Positions 16,900 to 24,735 of a stretch of DNA of 32,794 nt are shown one piece after another. A program made the position numbers and the translations under genes. The notes beneath the pieces were generated by a model. The model ran no database searches. It worked only from the letters and a program-made list of their open reading frames with translations, and was not told where the DNA came from. Numbering within the stretch: position 1 is the stretch's first letter; each line of letters opens with the position of its first letter. Origin of the DNA: Caldilineaceae bacterium SB0662_bin_25 (GTDB taxonomy: Bacteria; Chloroflexota; Anaerolineae; Caldilineales; Caldilineaceae); assembly GCA_009840225.1 (NCBI GenBank), contig VXOE01000030.1:1-32794 (forward strand), written 5' to 3'.

Positions 16900-17295
16900 T
16901 CACCCTACTTGAACTTCTGTATAGCCTGCAGACCCATTTAGTGTAACGACCAAGTGATTGAGAACGTCTCTGCCTATGAGTGGTTCACTTCCAGCAGCCG
17001 TTGCCACGGCCGACACTGAATCAATCGTTTTATCCTCAATACTGATTCGTACCGTATATCGGTCGAGCTTTTGCACACCACCTGCAGTGCCGCGCAACAG
17101 AACAGTGTCCTCATATTCTGCTTCGACCGCTGTCAGAATATCATGGGGAAGCATGGATCCATCTGCGCCAGAATCGGCGAAAGCCGGTACGGTAACTGGT
17201 GACCTGCTGGAAATATACCCATCGACCGATATCAAAATAAATGGTGCAGGAGGATCATATGAGTTGTCGTAGGCGAAGGAAATGACCCGACTCAT
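16900..17295 (-). CDS. retropepsin-like (clan AA) aspartyl protease
   Basis: The protein is 131 residues long from ATG 17295, which overlaps the upstream stop as ATGA and has GAGG 7 nt before it; an alternative ATG at 17301 adds two residues. The motif FADSGADGSMLP matches the D-S/T-G-A catalytic motif of retroviral-type aspartyl proteases, with Asp at about residue 41. The C-terminal EPLIGRDVLNHLVVTLNG matches the conserved I-G-R-D hydrophobic segment. Such single-domain proteases work as dimers, each chain giving one Asp. No signal peptide is seen, so it is cytoplasmic. It is coupled to the RHH-DUF5678 protein upstream, a pairing that I believe recurs in Cyanobacteria and Chloroflexota (recalled, not checked). 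Substrates are unknown. Confidence 0.82.
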   Translation of the reverse strand: MSRVISFAYDNSYDPPAPFILISVDGYISSRSPVTVPAFADSGADGSMLPHDILTAVEAEYEDTVLLRGTAGGVQKLDRYTVRISIEDKTIDSVSAVATAAGSEPLIGRDVLNHLVVTLNGSAGYTEVQVG

Positions 17296-17681
17296 TTCCA
17301 TGCCTCGATGCGTGGATGTCTTATCTGAAGTTGATGTTCAGGAACTGATTCGACCTTTCTGCGTAGTACCACTTTCTCAGGATACTGTGTACGTACTCGT
17401 TGCAGGAGCGAAACCGGGTCAGGGTCGTGATCGATAAGCCTGCCATCACAGATCGCCACAAATTGTCCTAAGTGGGTCATTACCAATTCTGCGTGAAGCT
17501 CTCTGTATGTCTCTACATTTTGATTCATGACAGATCGGTTCGGATCAACCGGAAATGGCGAAAATGTGCGAGCTATTGTTTCCAGGAGGACGTCTGCGAT
17601 GTCGCGCTCTGTGGTCACAGCTAGCTTTTCGACCTGCTCATAAATCTCATCCGGAACGTCCAGCACAACCTGAATGCTCAT
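17292..17681 (-). CDS. RHH-like N-terminus plus DUF5678-like domain, partner of the retropepsin
   Basis: The protein is 129 residues long. ATG 17681 has AGGAG 9 nt upstream. The first 40 or so residues (MSIQVVLDVPDEIYEQVEKL, then a helix-turn-helix of small size) look like a ribbon-helix-helix DNA-binding domain of antitoxin type. The second half, YRELHAELVMTHLGQFVAIC through a conserved VLLRRKVESVPE-like end, resembles DUF5678, a short domain of unknown function with an exposed beta structure. The protease gene overlaps its stop codon by 4 bp. A self-regulating operon in which this protein is a regulator, adaptor or substrate of the protease is plausible but not shown. Confidence 0.75.
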   Translation of the reverse strand: MSIQVVLDVPDEIYEQVEKLAVTTERDIADVLLETIARTFSPFPVDPNRSVMNQNVETYRELHAELVMTHLGQFVAICDGRLIDHDPDPVSLLQRVRTQYPEKVVLRRKVESVPEHQLQIRHPRIEAWK

Positions 17682-17889
17682 TTCGGCTCACTCCTGCGAA
17701 GTTAGGCCGTCAATTAGTGGGCGCCCAAGTCAAACATTCGTAGCCAAGGAAAGTGAGATCAGGGCAGGTGCCGAAACAAGGACGATCAAAACTTGATCTC
17801 GGAATCGGACAATTCATCGAAACTCTGTCTGTCTCACTGCTCCAACCCCCTACCCTGAGCTTACCACCCAGTCGTGGCCGCACCAACCC

Positions 17890-19566
17890 TCACTCGCCCC
17901 GCGTCGAGCTCCCCTGCTCAAACCACGCCGGCGGCTCCGGCAACGACGCCGCCAGAATCTCACCGAACTCCTGCCCCTGCCGCGTCTCTGTCAGTCCACC
18001 CAGCAGCGCAAACTCCTCCTCAATCGCTTTCCGCCGCCCCTGCGCGTCATCCAGTCGCTCCGCCGAGTTCTCGCCCGCCAGCGCCACCAGCAGCGCCAGA
18101 CGACGGATCGGCGCAACATCCTCCCAGGCCACAGGACTCTCCGAATCCAGCGTCCACATCTGCGTTTGCGGCTCGCCGCTGCCCGGATGATGCCACCGCA
18201 AAGCCAGCGTACCCAACGGCCCCGCCGCCCCCGGCCGCGCCTTCAGCCGGTAGACGACCGTGTTCTCCTGTCCCACGTGCAACTCCGCGAAATCCTCATC
18301 ATCATCCTCAAAAGACTCATTCGCAGCCGCACGGTTGAGATAACCGACCAGGCGCCACGTCTCGACCGTCTCTGCATCCCAGGACACCTGCGCACGCGCT
18401 TCGTCCGCCGCCGGGCTGAACAGCTGGGCAAAAGAATCCGCTGCCAGCAGCCCCTGCGCCTCCTCCGGCGAGTACACATACCGGTACCAACCGTCGCCGT
18501 CGTTGCTCACCTGCTCCAGCAGATCGTCATTGTAGTTCGCAATCCCCACGCCCACCGCGACCAGCCGGATCGGGTTGGCCTCCGCCCGCTGCCCGCCCAG
18601 AGACGCGATGATCGACTCCGCCCGCGTGTCCCCCACGTTGGCAACTCCGTCGCTGACGAAAAAGACGTAATGCAGCGCGTCGGGGTCCCGACGCCGCCCC
18701 TCCAGCGCCAGTTCGTAACCCTTCCTCAAACCGGCCTCCGCGTTCGTGCTCTGGTTCGGGCGGAAATCGCGCAGCGATCTGGCCAGCGCCGGGTCATCCG
18801 GCGCCGCGTGTCGCACCGTGTACTCGCCCAGCACCACCTCGGAAAACTGCACCAGCGAAATCCTTTCCTCTGCCGACATGCGCTCGATTAGCGCCTCCAC
18901 CAGCGTACGCGCCGTCGCCAGCTTGTTGTCCTCCCCCATCGAACCGGAAGCATCCAGGACCACCGAGACAAAACGTCGGGTTGGCATCTCCGCCGGCGCA
19001 GCCGCGCTGAGCCCCATCAGCGCCAGCCAGGAATCCGGGTCCAGGGGATCCCTCGTCACGGTCAAATCGAGTTGGAATGTCTCCTCTCCTTCAGGCCGCT
19101 CGTAGTCCCACCTCAGCGCGTTCAGCCACTCCTCAACCCGTACGTCATCCGGTTCCAGAATGTAGCCCTGCCGCGCCAGCGCAAGCGAACGCCGCCAGGA
19201 AGCATCGTCCGCATCCAGGCCAAAAGTCGATGTCGTTTCCAGGCTTGTGGGAACCACAGGCGGCAGCTGCGCCTCCGGCTGGCGTCCCCGCCGGTCACCC
19301 CTTCCCGAATGGGGAGAGGGCCGCCCCGGGCTGGAGGCCGCAGGGGCAGATTGCATCGCCACCTGCCCGCCCGACGCCCGCCTGTTCGAACTCGGAACCG
19401 CGGCCTGCTCCGCGCTCTCCGCCGGCGCCATCGCCGCCGCGCAGCCGGCCAATAGAAGCACCAGCAGACCCAGGAGTGGGACATGCCAACTGCGTTTAAG
19501 ATTTCTCCAACCGCACTCGCGGTTCATTGGTCTGTTTCTGGTCGCACGGTCGACACAATGTACCAT
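17890..19566 (-). CDS. YfbK-type von Willebrand factor A lipoprotein
   Basis: The protein is 558 residues long. ATG 19566 is chosen because AGGAGG lies 6 nt upstream; a lipobox LLLAGC puts Cys at about residue 42 after an unusually long polar n-region, so a second start at 19527 is possible. A low-complexity Ser/Pro/Arg linker follows. Next comes the family's N-terminal domain (STFGLDADDASW, then DDVRVEEWLNALRWDYERP). The VWA domain spans about 198-375, with MIDAS residues DASGSMG (Asp205) and FVSDGVANVGDT. A C-terminal domain of the DUF3520 type (LALLVALAGENSAERLDD, then FALLGGLTETRQGQEF) completes the YfbK architecture. It is probably membrane-anchored outside the cytoplasm and binds a partner through a metal ion. 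The gap to the next upstream gene is 359 bp. Confidence 0.88.
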   Translation of the reverse strand: MVHCVDRATRNRPMNRECGWRNLKRSWHVPLLGLLVLLLAGCAAAMAPAESAEQAAVPSSNRRASGGQVAMQSAPAASSPGRPSPHSGRGDRRGRQPEAQLPPVVPTSLETTSTFGLDADDASWRRSLALARQGYILEPDDVRVEEWLNALRWDYERPEGEETFQLDLTVTRDPLDPDSWLALMGLSAAAPAEMPTRRFVSVVLDASGSMGEDNKLATARTLVEALIERMSAEERISLVQFSEVVLGEYTVRHAAPDDPALARSLRDFRPNQSTNAEAGLRKGYELALEGRRRDPDALHYVFFVSDGVANVGDTRAESIIASLGGQRAEANPIRLVAVGVGIANYNDDLLEQVSNDGDGWYRYVYSPEEAQGLLAADSFAQLFSPAADEARAQVSWDAETVETWRLVGYLNRAAANESFEDDDEDFAELHVGQENTVVYRLKARPGAAGPLGTLALRWHHPGSGEPQTQMWTLDSESPVAWEDVAPIRRLALLVALAGENSAERLDDAQGRRKAIEEEFALLGGLTETRQGQEFGEILAASLPEPPAWFEQGSSTRGE

Positions 19567-19815
19567 CATTGCCCTCCTTGTCGTTATCGACCCCTCCGTC
19601 TTTCGACCGGTTGCGTCAAGTCGGAGGAGACGCGCACCTGGTTCTATGCAGTTGTCTAAGGGGTTCTCCGGCGGCCCGATAACTGCATCCAATGTGGCCC
19701 GCCTGACAACTGTACGGCCCAGTGCAACAATATGTTTCCCGATCCTGGCTATTTTGCCTGAATTTGTGTTCTGTGGAGGGTATTCTGGCTCACCTGCGCC
19801 GGCCCGTGCAACCGG

Positions 19816-19863
19816 TTTCGCTGCAGGTGCTTTCGAAGCGTCCGGAGAGGAGAATATCTCTTG
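19816..19863 (+). repeat. dispersed repeat, copy 2
   Basis: This is the counterpart of 16759-16803, in the same orientation. It shares TTTCG, GTGCT, CGTCCGG, GAGAATA and CTCTTG in order, with a few one- to three-base gaps. It sits 30 bp from the heptamer array behind the DUF899 gene. Confidence 0.4.
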
Positions 19864-19893
19864 AATCGCAGTCTTTTCTTGGCGGAGAAATCT

Positions 19894-19921
19894 CTATCCA
19901 CTATCCACTACAGTCTGGTCC
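19894..19921 (+). repeat. period-7 micro-array (CTATCCA type)
   Basis: Four heptamers lie in phase: CTATCCA, CTATCCA, CTACAGT, CTGGTCC. The array ends 4 bp from the stop codon of the minus-strand DUF899 gene. Similar period-7 arrays occur at 22719, 28990 and 32717. Confidence 0.6.
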
Positions 19922-19925
19922 CGTC

Positions 19926-20531
19926 TCAACCGCTGTCAGTAGTGTACGCAAACAACGGGTCCCAACCTGCCGCACCATCCGGCAGCAGATCGAACAGATG
20001 CCACACGCCGCAATACAGATCACCCGGCCCAAACGAGTCCTTCGCGACCCGCACGATCTTACCATCCGCATTCTTGCGAAACACCGAAACCCCCGGCTGG
20101 TATCCCGACAGAAACTCCTCCTCCTCCCACCGGAAGCCCATATCCTCAATAAACGTCGTCCCCTCCGCAGAGTACATCGGGAACCGCCAGCCCCGCCCGC
20201 TCGCAAATGCCTGTTGCACTTCGGGACTGTCAGGCGAGACCACCACAAATGCCGCCCGGCTCTGCAAGTGCTCCCACTCCCCGTTGAACCCGTCGGCCCA
20301 CATCGTGCAGTTCGAGCAGCCGGTCCCCATGTTGTGAACCAGAATGAGATCATCCCCGTCGCCGAACAGCTCCGAGAGCCTCACGGGCCCGTCCGCGCCA
20401 TTCAGTTCGTAATCTCGAACAGGCTCAGGCGGTAGCTTTCGTCGTAGCTTCACCAGCCTGCGTCGAGCCCGGTCGAACTCCTCTTGGACGGCCGCGATCT
20501 CCCTTTCCAGCTCTGACCTGCTCTCTGACAC
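19926..20531 (-). CDS. DUF899 family thioredoxin-like protein
   Basis: The protein is 201 residues long and starts at GTG 20531, with GGAGG 5 nt upstream. After an N-terminal helix (EREIAAVQEEFDRARRRLVKLR) comes a thioredoxin/AhpC-like fold: LILVHNMGTGCSNCTMWADG with Cys72 and Cys75 as the CxxC pair, and VVVSPDSPEVQQAF. The late segment DSFGPGDLYCGVWHLFDLLP is typical of DUF899. A redox role is likely, but the family's substrate is not known. It lies 25 bp downstream of rmuC on the same strand, so the two are probably cotranscribed. Confidence 0.85.
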   Translation of the reverse strand: MSESRSELEREIAAVQEEFDRARRRLVKLRRKLPPEPVRDYELNGADGPVRLSELFGDGDDLILVHNMGTGCSNCTMWADGFNGEWEHLQSRAAFVVVSPDSPEVQQAFASGRGWRFPMYSAEGTTFIEDMGFRWEEEEFLSGYQPGVSVFRKNADGKIVRVAKDSFGPGDLYCGVWHLFDLLPDGAAGWDPLFAYTTDSG

Positions 20532-20556
20532 GTCATCCTCCCTGGTCTGGCAATTC

Positions 20557-21804
20557 TTAGCGACTCTCTATCCGCTCCCCGGCGTACTTGGAGGTCCGGG
20601 TCTGATCCTCAAGCTGTTGTAACTCCGGGAAACTGTCCTCTCTGTTGGAGCTCAGTTGGGCGAACTTTCTGGCCTGGGGCACAACTCTGCTGTCAAATGA
20701 GCCTACAGAATCGTTAAATGCAAGAACCGCTCTCTTCAATCGATTGCCAACTTCCTGGTAGCGGCTTATGAAAATCATCATCCGATTGTGCAGCTCTACG
20801 CCTTTCTTCAGAATCACTTCGGCACTCTCGGCGATGTGGTGGCGCTGCCACCCGTTGGCGACCGACCACAATAGAGAAATCAGCGATGCCGGCGTGGCGA
20901 TAGCCACCCTCTTGCTCATCGCGTACTCGATCAGCTCTGGATTGGCGTTCAACGCCGCCCCCAGAAACTGGTCTCCGGGAACGAACATCACCACAAAACC
21001 CAACGAGCCTTCCACCTTCGTGCCATAGTCCTTCTTCGCCAGATCGTCGACCTGTGCCTTCAGGGCACTGGCGTGCCGTTTCAGTGAGCTGTCCCTTGCC
21101 TCCCTGTCCTCCGCCTCTTGCGCATCCATGTATGCAGCCGTAGAAGTCTTGGCATCGATGACCACCGCCCGTTGCTCTGGTAATCGCACTGTCAGATCGG
21201 GTCTGCTCTGGGAGTCGCCAATCGCCTCCTGTTCCCTAAAATCGCAGTACTCCTCCATCCCCGCCAGTTCGACCACCCGCCGCAACTGCACCTCACCCCA
21301 GTTGCCTATCTGCCTGTTGTCGGTCAGCGCGCTCGACAACTTGCCCGTCTCGGCCGCGAGATTCTCGCTCCGTTGCGCCAGCAGATCAATCTGTGGATTC
21401 AGCTTCTCATAGTTCTGAGTAAGCGGCTTCACCAGCGCTTCAAACTGTTCATGACGCTGCTTGAAATCGCCCTTGGCCGCCTCCAGCGTCCTGCCCAGAT
21501 TCTCCTGCGCCAAATCCATAAACTGGGAATTGTTCGCCTGCAAAGCCTGGCTGGCAGTCGCCTGGAATCTCTCATTCAACTGTTCCTTGGCCATCTCCAC
21601 GATTTTCTCGGCACTATTGCTTTGCTCCAATTGACCTTTTAATCCAGCGTTCTCTTCCCGCAGCGAGGCTTTCTCTTTCACCCAATCCGCCTCCATCCTC
21701 GCCAACCTGCTCTTGGCACGGGACCCCTGCACGATCCAAATGACTACGCCCCCCAACAGGCACCCTGCCAGACTTCCAATGATGATTTCAACCATACTCT
21801 CCAT
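20557..21804 (-). CDS. rmuC: RmuC-family putative DNA recombination protein
   Basis: The protein is 415 residues long. ATG 21804 has GAGGAG 6 nt upstream. One N-terminal membrane segment (IIIGSLAGCLLGGVVIWIV, about 7-26) anchors a long coiled coil (about 35-160). The RmuC core follows from about 166: NWGEVQLRRVVELAGM, then RPDLTVRLPEQRAVVIDAKTS, where the Asp and D-A-K match a PD-(D/E)xK nuclease-like fold, and later GFVVMFVPGDQF and IATPASLISLLWSVANGW. RmuC limits inversions at short inverted repeats in E. coli. That may matter in a genome rich in small palindromes, though this is only a suggestion. The DUF899 gene follows 25 bp downstream. Confidence 0.92.
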   Translation of the reverse strand: MESMVEIIIGSLAGCLLGGVVIWIVQGSRAKSRLARMEADWVKEKASLREENAGLKGQLEQSNSAEKIVEMAKEQLNERFQATASQALQANNSQFMDLAQENLGRTLEAAKGDFKQRHEQFEALVKPLTQNYEKLNPQIDLLAQRSENLAAETGKLSSALTDNRQIGNWGEVQLRRVVELAGMEEYCDFREQEAIGDSQSRPDLTVRLPEQRAVVIDAKTSTAAYMDAQEAEDREARDSSLKRHASALKAQVDDLAKKDYGTKVEGSLGFVVMFVPGDQFLGAALNANPELIEYAMSKRVAIATPASLISLLWSVANGWQRHHIAESAEVILKKGVELHNRMMIFISRYQEVGNRLKRAVLAFNDSVGSFDSRVVPQARKFAQLSSNREDSFPELQQLEDQTRTSKYAGERIESR

Positions 21805-21923
21805 CTGCCACTCCTCACTTGTACGTTATTCAGCCTTTGGGAAACGCTAAAACCATGCGTTATCACGAATCCCATCAGGTCAAGGTTTCGACACGCATAC
21901 TTCCCCAATTCCGAGCGACGCAC

Positions 21924-22682
21924 TCACGCACTCGCCCTCCGGTCAGCCACAGCCCGCACCAGCGCCGGCAATACCTCCCCGCTCTTACCCTGCAGAAAAA
22001 TGTCCGCAATCGACGAGATAGGACCCGGCTCCGGGTTCACATCAATAACCGTTGCCCCCGCCTGCCTGGCGATCAGCGGCAGCTGCGACGCCGGATACAC
22101 CAACCCGCTCGTGCCCACCACGAGCATCACACTGCAGCGATGCGCGGCCGTCGCCGCCTCTTCCACCGCATCCCAGGGCAGACTCTCGCCGAACCAGACC
22201 ACGCCCGGCCGCACCAGCTCACTGCACACCCCGCACGCCGGCGGCAAATCTGCGCCGCGCTGCTCTGCCGTCAGATTGTGCGGCGCCGCGCAAGATGCGC
22301 ACCGGAAACTGAACAAACTGCCATGCAGGTGAAGCACGTCCACGCTTCCCGCCTGCTCGTGCAGATCATCCACATTCTGCGTCACCAGCAAGAAGCTTTC
22401 GCATAGTCCAGCAAGCCGGGCCAGCGCAGCATGCCCAGTGTTGGGCACGGCCGCCTCCAACTGCTCCAACCGCCACATATACCAGCGCCATACCAGACCC
22501 GGGTCCCGTGCAAACCCCTGCGGAGTGGCCAGCTCCTCGGCATCAAACTGGCTCCACAAACCGGTCTGCGCGTCCCGAAAAGTCGGCACCCCCGACTCCG
22601 CGCTCACCCCGGCCCCCGTCAAACACACAACCGCAGCATCGGCCGAAAAAAACTGCGCGGCCCTGACGATATCCTCTCTCAT
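21924..22682 (-). CDS. cobB: NAD-dependent protein deacylase, class III sirtuin
   Basis: The protein is 252 residues long from ATG 22682; a TTG at 22700 would add six residues. The NAD-binding motif LTGAGVSAESGVPTFRD is near residues 21-37. TQNVDDLHEQAG and the catalytic His in LHLHGS (about 120) follow. A zinc site is formed by CASC (128, 131) and CGVC (150, 153). Tyr68 and Arg71 in WYMWR match the Y-x-x-R pair of SIRT5/CobB-like enzymes that prefer succinyl and other acidic acyl groups. It would remove lysine acyl marks using NAD+, and acyl-CoA synthetases are classic targets. Phosphoglycerate mutase is encoded upstream and rmuC downstream. Confidence 0.92.
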   Translation of the reverse strand: MREDIVRAAQFFSADAAVVCLTGAGVSAESGVPTFRDAQTGLWSQFDAEELATPQGFARDPGLVWRWYMWRLEQLEAAVPNTGHAALARLAGLCESFLLVTQNVDDLHEQAGSVDVLHLHGSLFSFRCASCAAPHNLTAEQRGADLPPACGVCSELVRPGVVWFGESLPWDAVEEAATAAHRCSVMLVVGTSGLVYPASQLPLIARQAGATVIDVNPEPGPISSIADIFLQGKSGEVLPALVRAVADRRASA

Positions 22683-22718
22683 ACCCCCACATTCACTCAA
22701 TTCCAGCCCTCTTCACTG

Positions 22719-22746
22719 ACCCCTATCCCCTGGCCCCTAATCCCTG
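22719..22746 (+). repeat. period-7 micro-array (CCCCTNN type)
   Basis: Four heptamers lie in phase: ACCCCTA, TCCCCTG, GCCCCTA, ATCCCTG. The array ends 5 bp from the stop codon of the minus-strand phosphoglycerate mutase gene, in the gap before the sirtuin gene. Confidence 0.6.
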
Positions 22747-22751
22747 CCGTC

Positions 22752-23984
22752 TCACGCCCCGAATCGCTTCAACCGCCCCGCATGAGCCATCGCCTGCGGG
22801 ACCAGCGTCGTCGCATGGCACAGCCCCAGCTGACCGCCCGCGCAGGCCCGCTCGCCGAAGCGCCGCGTCGCATCCGGCATCGCATTTGGGCTCCACAGCA
22901 GCGTCGGCACCGGATGCCAGCTGTGACTGCGCAGTACCGCCGGCGTACTGTGGTCTCCCGTCACGATCAGCGCCCCCGGCCCCAGATCCTGTATACGGGG
23001 AATCTCCGCGTCCACCGCCTCAATTTCACGCACCTTGGCCCTGAAATCGCCATCCTCCCCGTAACTGTCCGTCTTCTTAACGTGAACAAAGAAAAAGTCG
23101 TAGTCGCCCCAGGCCTCGACCAGCGCGTCAACCTCATGCCGCGGCCGCTCCCCCCCGAACCGGATAGCCTCCATACCCACCAGACTGGCCACCCCTCGGT
23201 ACATCGGATAAACCGCGATCGCCCCCGCCCGCATCCCGAAAATGTCAGGGAACAGCGGCAGCCCCGGGTCCTGCGCCAACCCCCGCAAATTCAGGCTGTT
23301 CGCCCGCGGCTCGTCCGCCAGCACATCACGCGCCTGCGCCGCCCACCGGTTCACCAGCTCAGCCGTACGCGCGCCTTCGCTGCTCCCGCTCTCGTCCCGC
23401 ACCGGCAACGGCCTCTTCCCCACAGCCAGCGGGTCCGTGTCCGTCAATCTGCCCCCCAGTCCCTCGCCCCGCAGCACAAAGACGAACCGGTGCTCCTGCA
23501 CCGGCTCGACGAACACCTCACAGTCTTCGAACAACCCGGCGCTCGCCTCCCGCAGCCTGCCCGTCAGCCGCACGCACTCCTCCGTAGAAATCCGCCCCGC
23601 CCGCCGGTCTGTGATCAGCCCGTCGCCGTCAACCGAGGCAAAATTGCCCCGCGCAGCCACGTCGCTGGCCTGCAACGGGAACCCAATCCCCAGCGCCTCC
23701 AGCACCCCCCGTCCAATCATGTAACGCAACGGATCGTAGCCAAACAGGCTCAGGTGCGCCGGCCCGCTCCCCGGCTCGATGCCGGGCCTGATCGGAACGC
23801 TCAGTCCCAGCGACCCGGAAACGGCCAGCGCGTCCAGATTTGGCGTATGCGCCGTCTCCAACTCGGTCCGGCCGCCCAGCGCAGCCGGCAGCCCGCCCAA
23901 ACCATCCATAACCAGCATTACGATCTTGCCGCCGTCCTGTTGCAGGTCACGCATCAACTCAAAATCAGTGAATGGAGAACTCAT
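22752..23984 (-). CDS. apgM: 2,3-bisphosphoglycerate-independent phosphoglycerate mutase, archaeal type
   Basis: The protein is 410 residues long. ATG 23984 has AAGGAG 7 nt upstream. It interconverts 3- and 2-phosphoglycerate in glycolysis and gluconeogenesis using two metal ions. Alkaline-phosphatase-fold motifs are in order: metal-binding VMDGLGG (Asp27), the likely phosphoserine in GPAHLSLFGYDP (Ser79), and VHVKKTDSYGEDGD and VTGDHSTP with metal-binding Asp and His residues. The length and the LSLFGYDP motif fit the ApgM group rather than the 510-residue GpmI. It lies 278 bp downstream of hsp20, across a terminator, and 70 bp upstream of the sirtuin gene, with which it may be cotranscribed. 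Confidence 0.9.
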   Translation of the reverse strand: MSSPFTDFELMRDLQQDGGKIVMLVMDGLGGLPAALGGRTELETAHTPNLDALAVSGSLGLSVPIRPGIEPGSGPAHLSLFGYDPLRYMIGRGVLEALGIGFPLQASDVAARGNFASVDGDGLITDRRAGRISTEECVRLTGRLREASAGLFEDCEVFVEPVQEHRFVFVLRGEGLGGRLTDTDPLAVGKRPLPVRDESGSSEGARTAELVNRWAAQARDVLADEPRANSLNLRGLAQDPGLPLFPDIFGMRAGAIAVYPMYRGVASLVGMEAIRFGGERPRHEVDALVEAWGDYDFFFVHVKKTDSYGEDGDFRAKVREIEAVDAEIPRIQDLGPGALIVTGDHSTPAVLRSHSWHPVPTLLWSPNAMPDATRRFGERACAGGQLGLCHATTLVPQAMAHAGRLKRFGA

Positions 23985-24021
23985 CACGATGCTCCTTTTT
24001 GGGAGGGCGGCACAGCACAAT

Positions 24022-24044
24022 CCAGCATGTAGGAACTATGCTGG
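24022..24044 (-). promoter_or_regulatory. inverted repeat upstream of apgM
   Basis: CCAGCAT and ATGCTGG flank a 9-nt spacer, a perfect 7-bp inverted repeat. It ends 38 bp before the apgM start codon. It could be an operator half-site pair or a hairpin in the mRNA leader. No T-run follows in the direction of apgM, so it is not a simple terminator. Confidence 0.35.
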
Positions 24045-24172
24045 TTTCCGATAGTCGAGCTGCCATCGCCTGTTGCGGCGAAATCGCACAAAGTCAGAAT
24101 GGCCCCATTGTCGCCGACATGACAGACAGTCGACAAATCACGCACCTGTCACGCCTCACCCCTGCCCGACAC

Positions 24173-24202
24173 AAAAAGTCCCAGGCCACTCGGCCTGGGA
24201 CT
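24173..24202 (-). terminator. rho-independent terminator after hsp20
   Basis: An 11-bp perfect stem, AGTCCCAGGCC and GGCCTGGGACT, closes on a 4-nt loop. On the minus strand it is followed by a TTTTT run, and it lies 60 bp beyond the hsp20 stop codon. It should insulate apgM from hsp20 transcription. Confidence 0.9.
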
Positions 24203-24261
24203 CTATTATGTATCAGTTTTTCTTCCCGGCTGCCCCCGCTGGATTGGGCAAGGGTGACGGC

Positions 24262-24735
24262 CTAGCCTTCGACCGTCTTACTCCCTCCGGTCTGCACTGT
24301 AATCCTGCGCGGCTTAATCTCATCCGCCTTCGGCAGGGTCAAGGTGAGGATGCCGTCAGTAAAGTCGGCGCTGATGTTGGCGCCGTTGATCGCCGCCGGC
24401 AAGGAAATGCTGCGCATGAACTTGCCATAGTGGCGCTCCCGCAGATGCCATTTCGTGTTCTCGTCCCCGCTCTCCCCGCTCGTCTCACCCTGAATCGTCA
24501 GCGTGTTCTCGGAGAAGCTGATGTCGATATCCTCCGGGTCGATTCCCGGCAGCGATGCCTTGACGCTGAACGACTGGTCGTCTTCGAAAACGTCGAGCGG
24601 CAAGCGCATCGATTCTCCGCGCCCCTCGCCCTGCCACCCCGTCGGCTCACGCATGAGATCGCCCACCAGCTCATCCATCTGATTGCGCACCGAAACCATC
24701 TCACGGAAGGGGTCCCATCGTACCACTCTATTCAT
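24262..24735 (-). CDS. Hsp20/alpha-crystallin family small heat-shock protein
   Basis: The protein is 157 residues long. ATG 24735 has AGGAGG 6 nt upstream, so an in-frame start at 24795 is rejected. The N-terminus MNRVVRWDPFREMVSVRNQM is typical of bacterial Hsp20. The alpha-crystallin domain covers about 42-138: LPLDVFEDDQSFSVKASLPG, then ENTLTIQGE, FMRSISLPAAI and the hallmark GILTLTLPK. The C-terminal tail has the oligomer-forming I-x-V motif in RRITVQ. It holds unfolding proteins in the cytoplasm without ATP. No CIRCE-like element was seen upstream. Confidence 0.93.
   Translation of the reverse strand: MNRVVRWDPFREMVSVRNQMDELVGDLMREPTGWQGEGRGESMRLPLDVFEDDQSFSVKASLPGIDPEDIDISFSENTLTIQGETSGESGDENTKWHLRERHYGKFMRSISLPAAINGANISADFTDGILTLTLPKADEIKPRRITVQTGGSKTVEG

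Larger units (their letters stand above)
19567..19925. other. intergenic region between the DUF899 and VWA genes
   Basis: This 359-bp gap holds the VWA ribosome binding site (AAGGAGG near 19573-19579), one copy of the dispersed repeat (19816-19863) and a heptamer array (19894-19921). A TTGACG on the minus strand near 19615 has no -10 partner at a normal distance, so no promoter is called. No gene is supported. Confidence 0.55.

Noticed and set aside
16712-16903. 63-codon frame starting with a GTG that overlaps the retropepsin stop
   Set aside because: The overlap is suggestive, but the product has no domain-like pattern and covers a dispersed non-coding repeat. The GTGA overlap is probably chance.
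19590-19620. TTGACG on the minus strand as a promoter for the VWA gene
   Set aside because: No -10-like hexamer lies at 16-18 nt; the nearest TA-rich stretch is too far and abuts the ribosome binding site.
22431-24032. Plus-strand open frame of 533 codons opposite the sirtuin and apgM genes
   Set aside because: Its translation is rich in Arg, Pro, Gln and His with no domain, as expected for the antisense of high-GC genes. The minus strand has two clear enzymes with ribosome binding sites.
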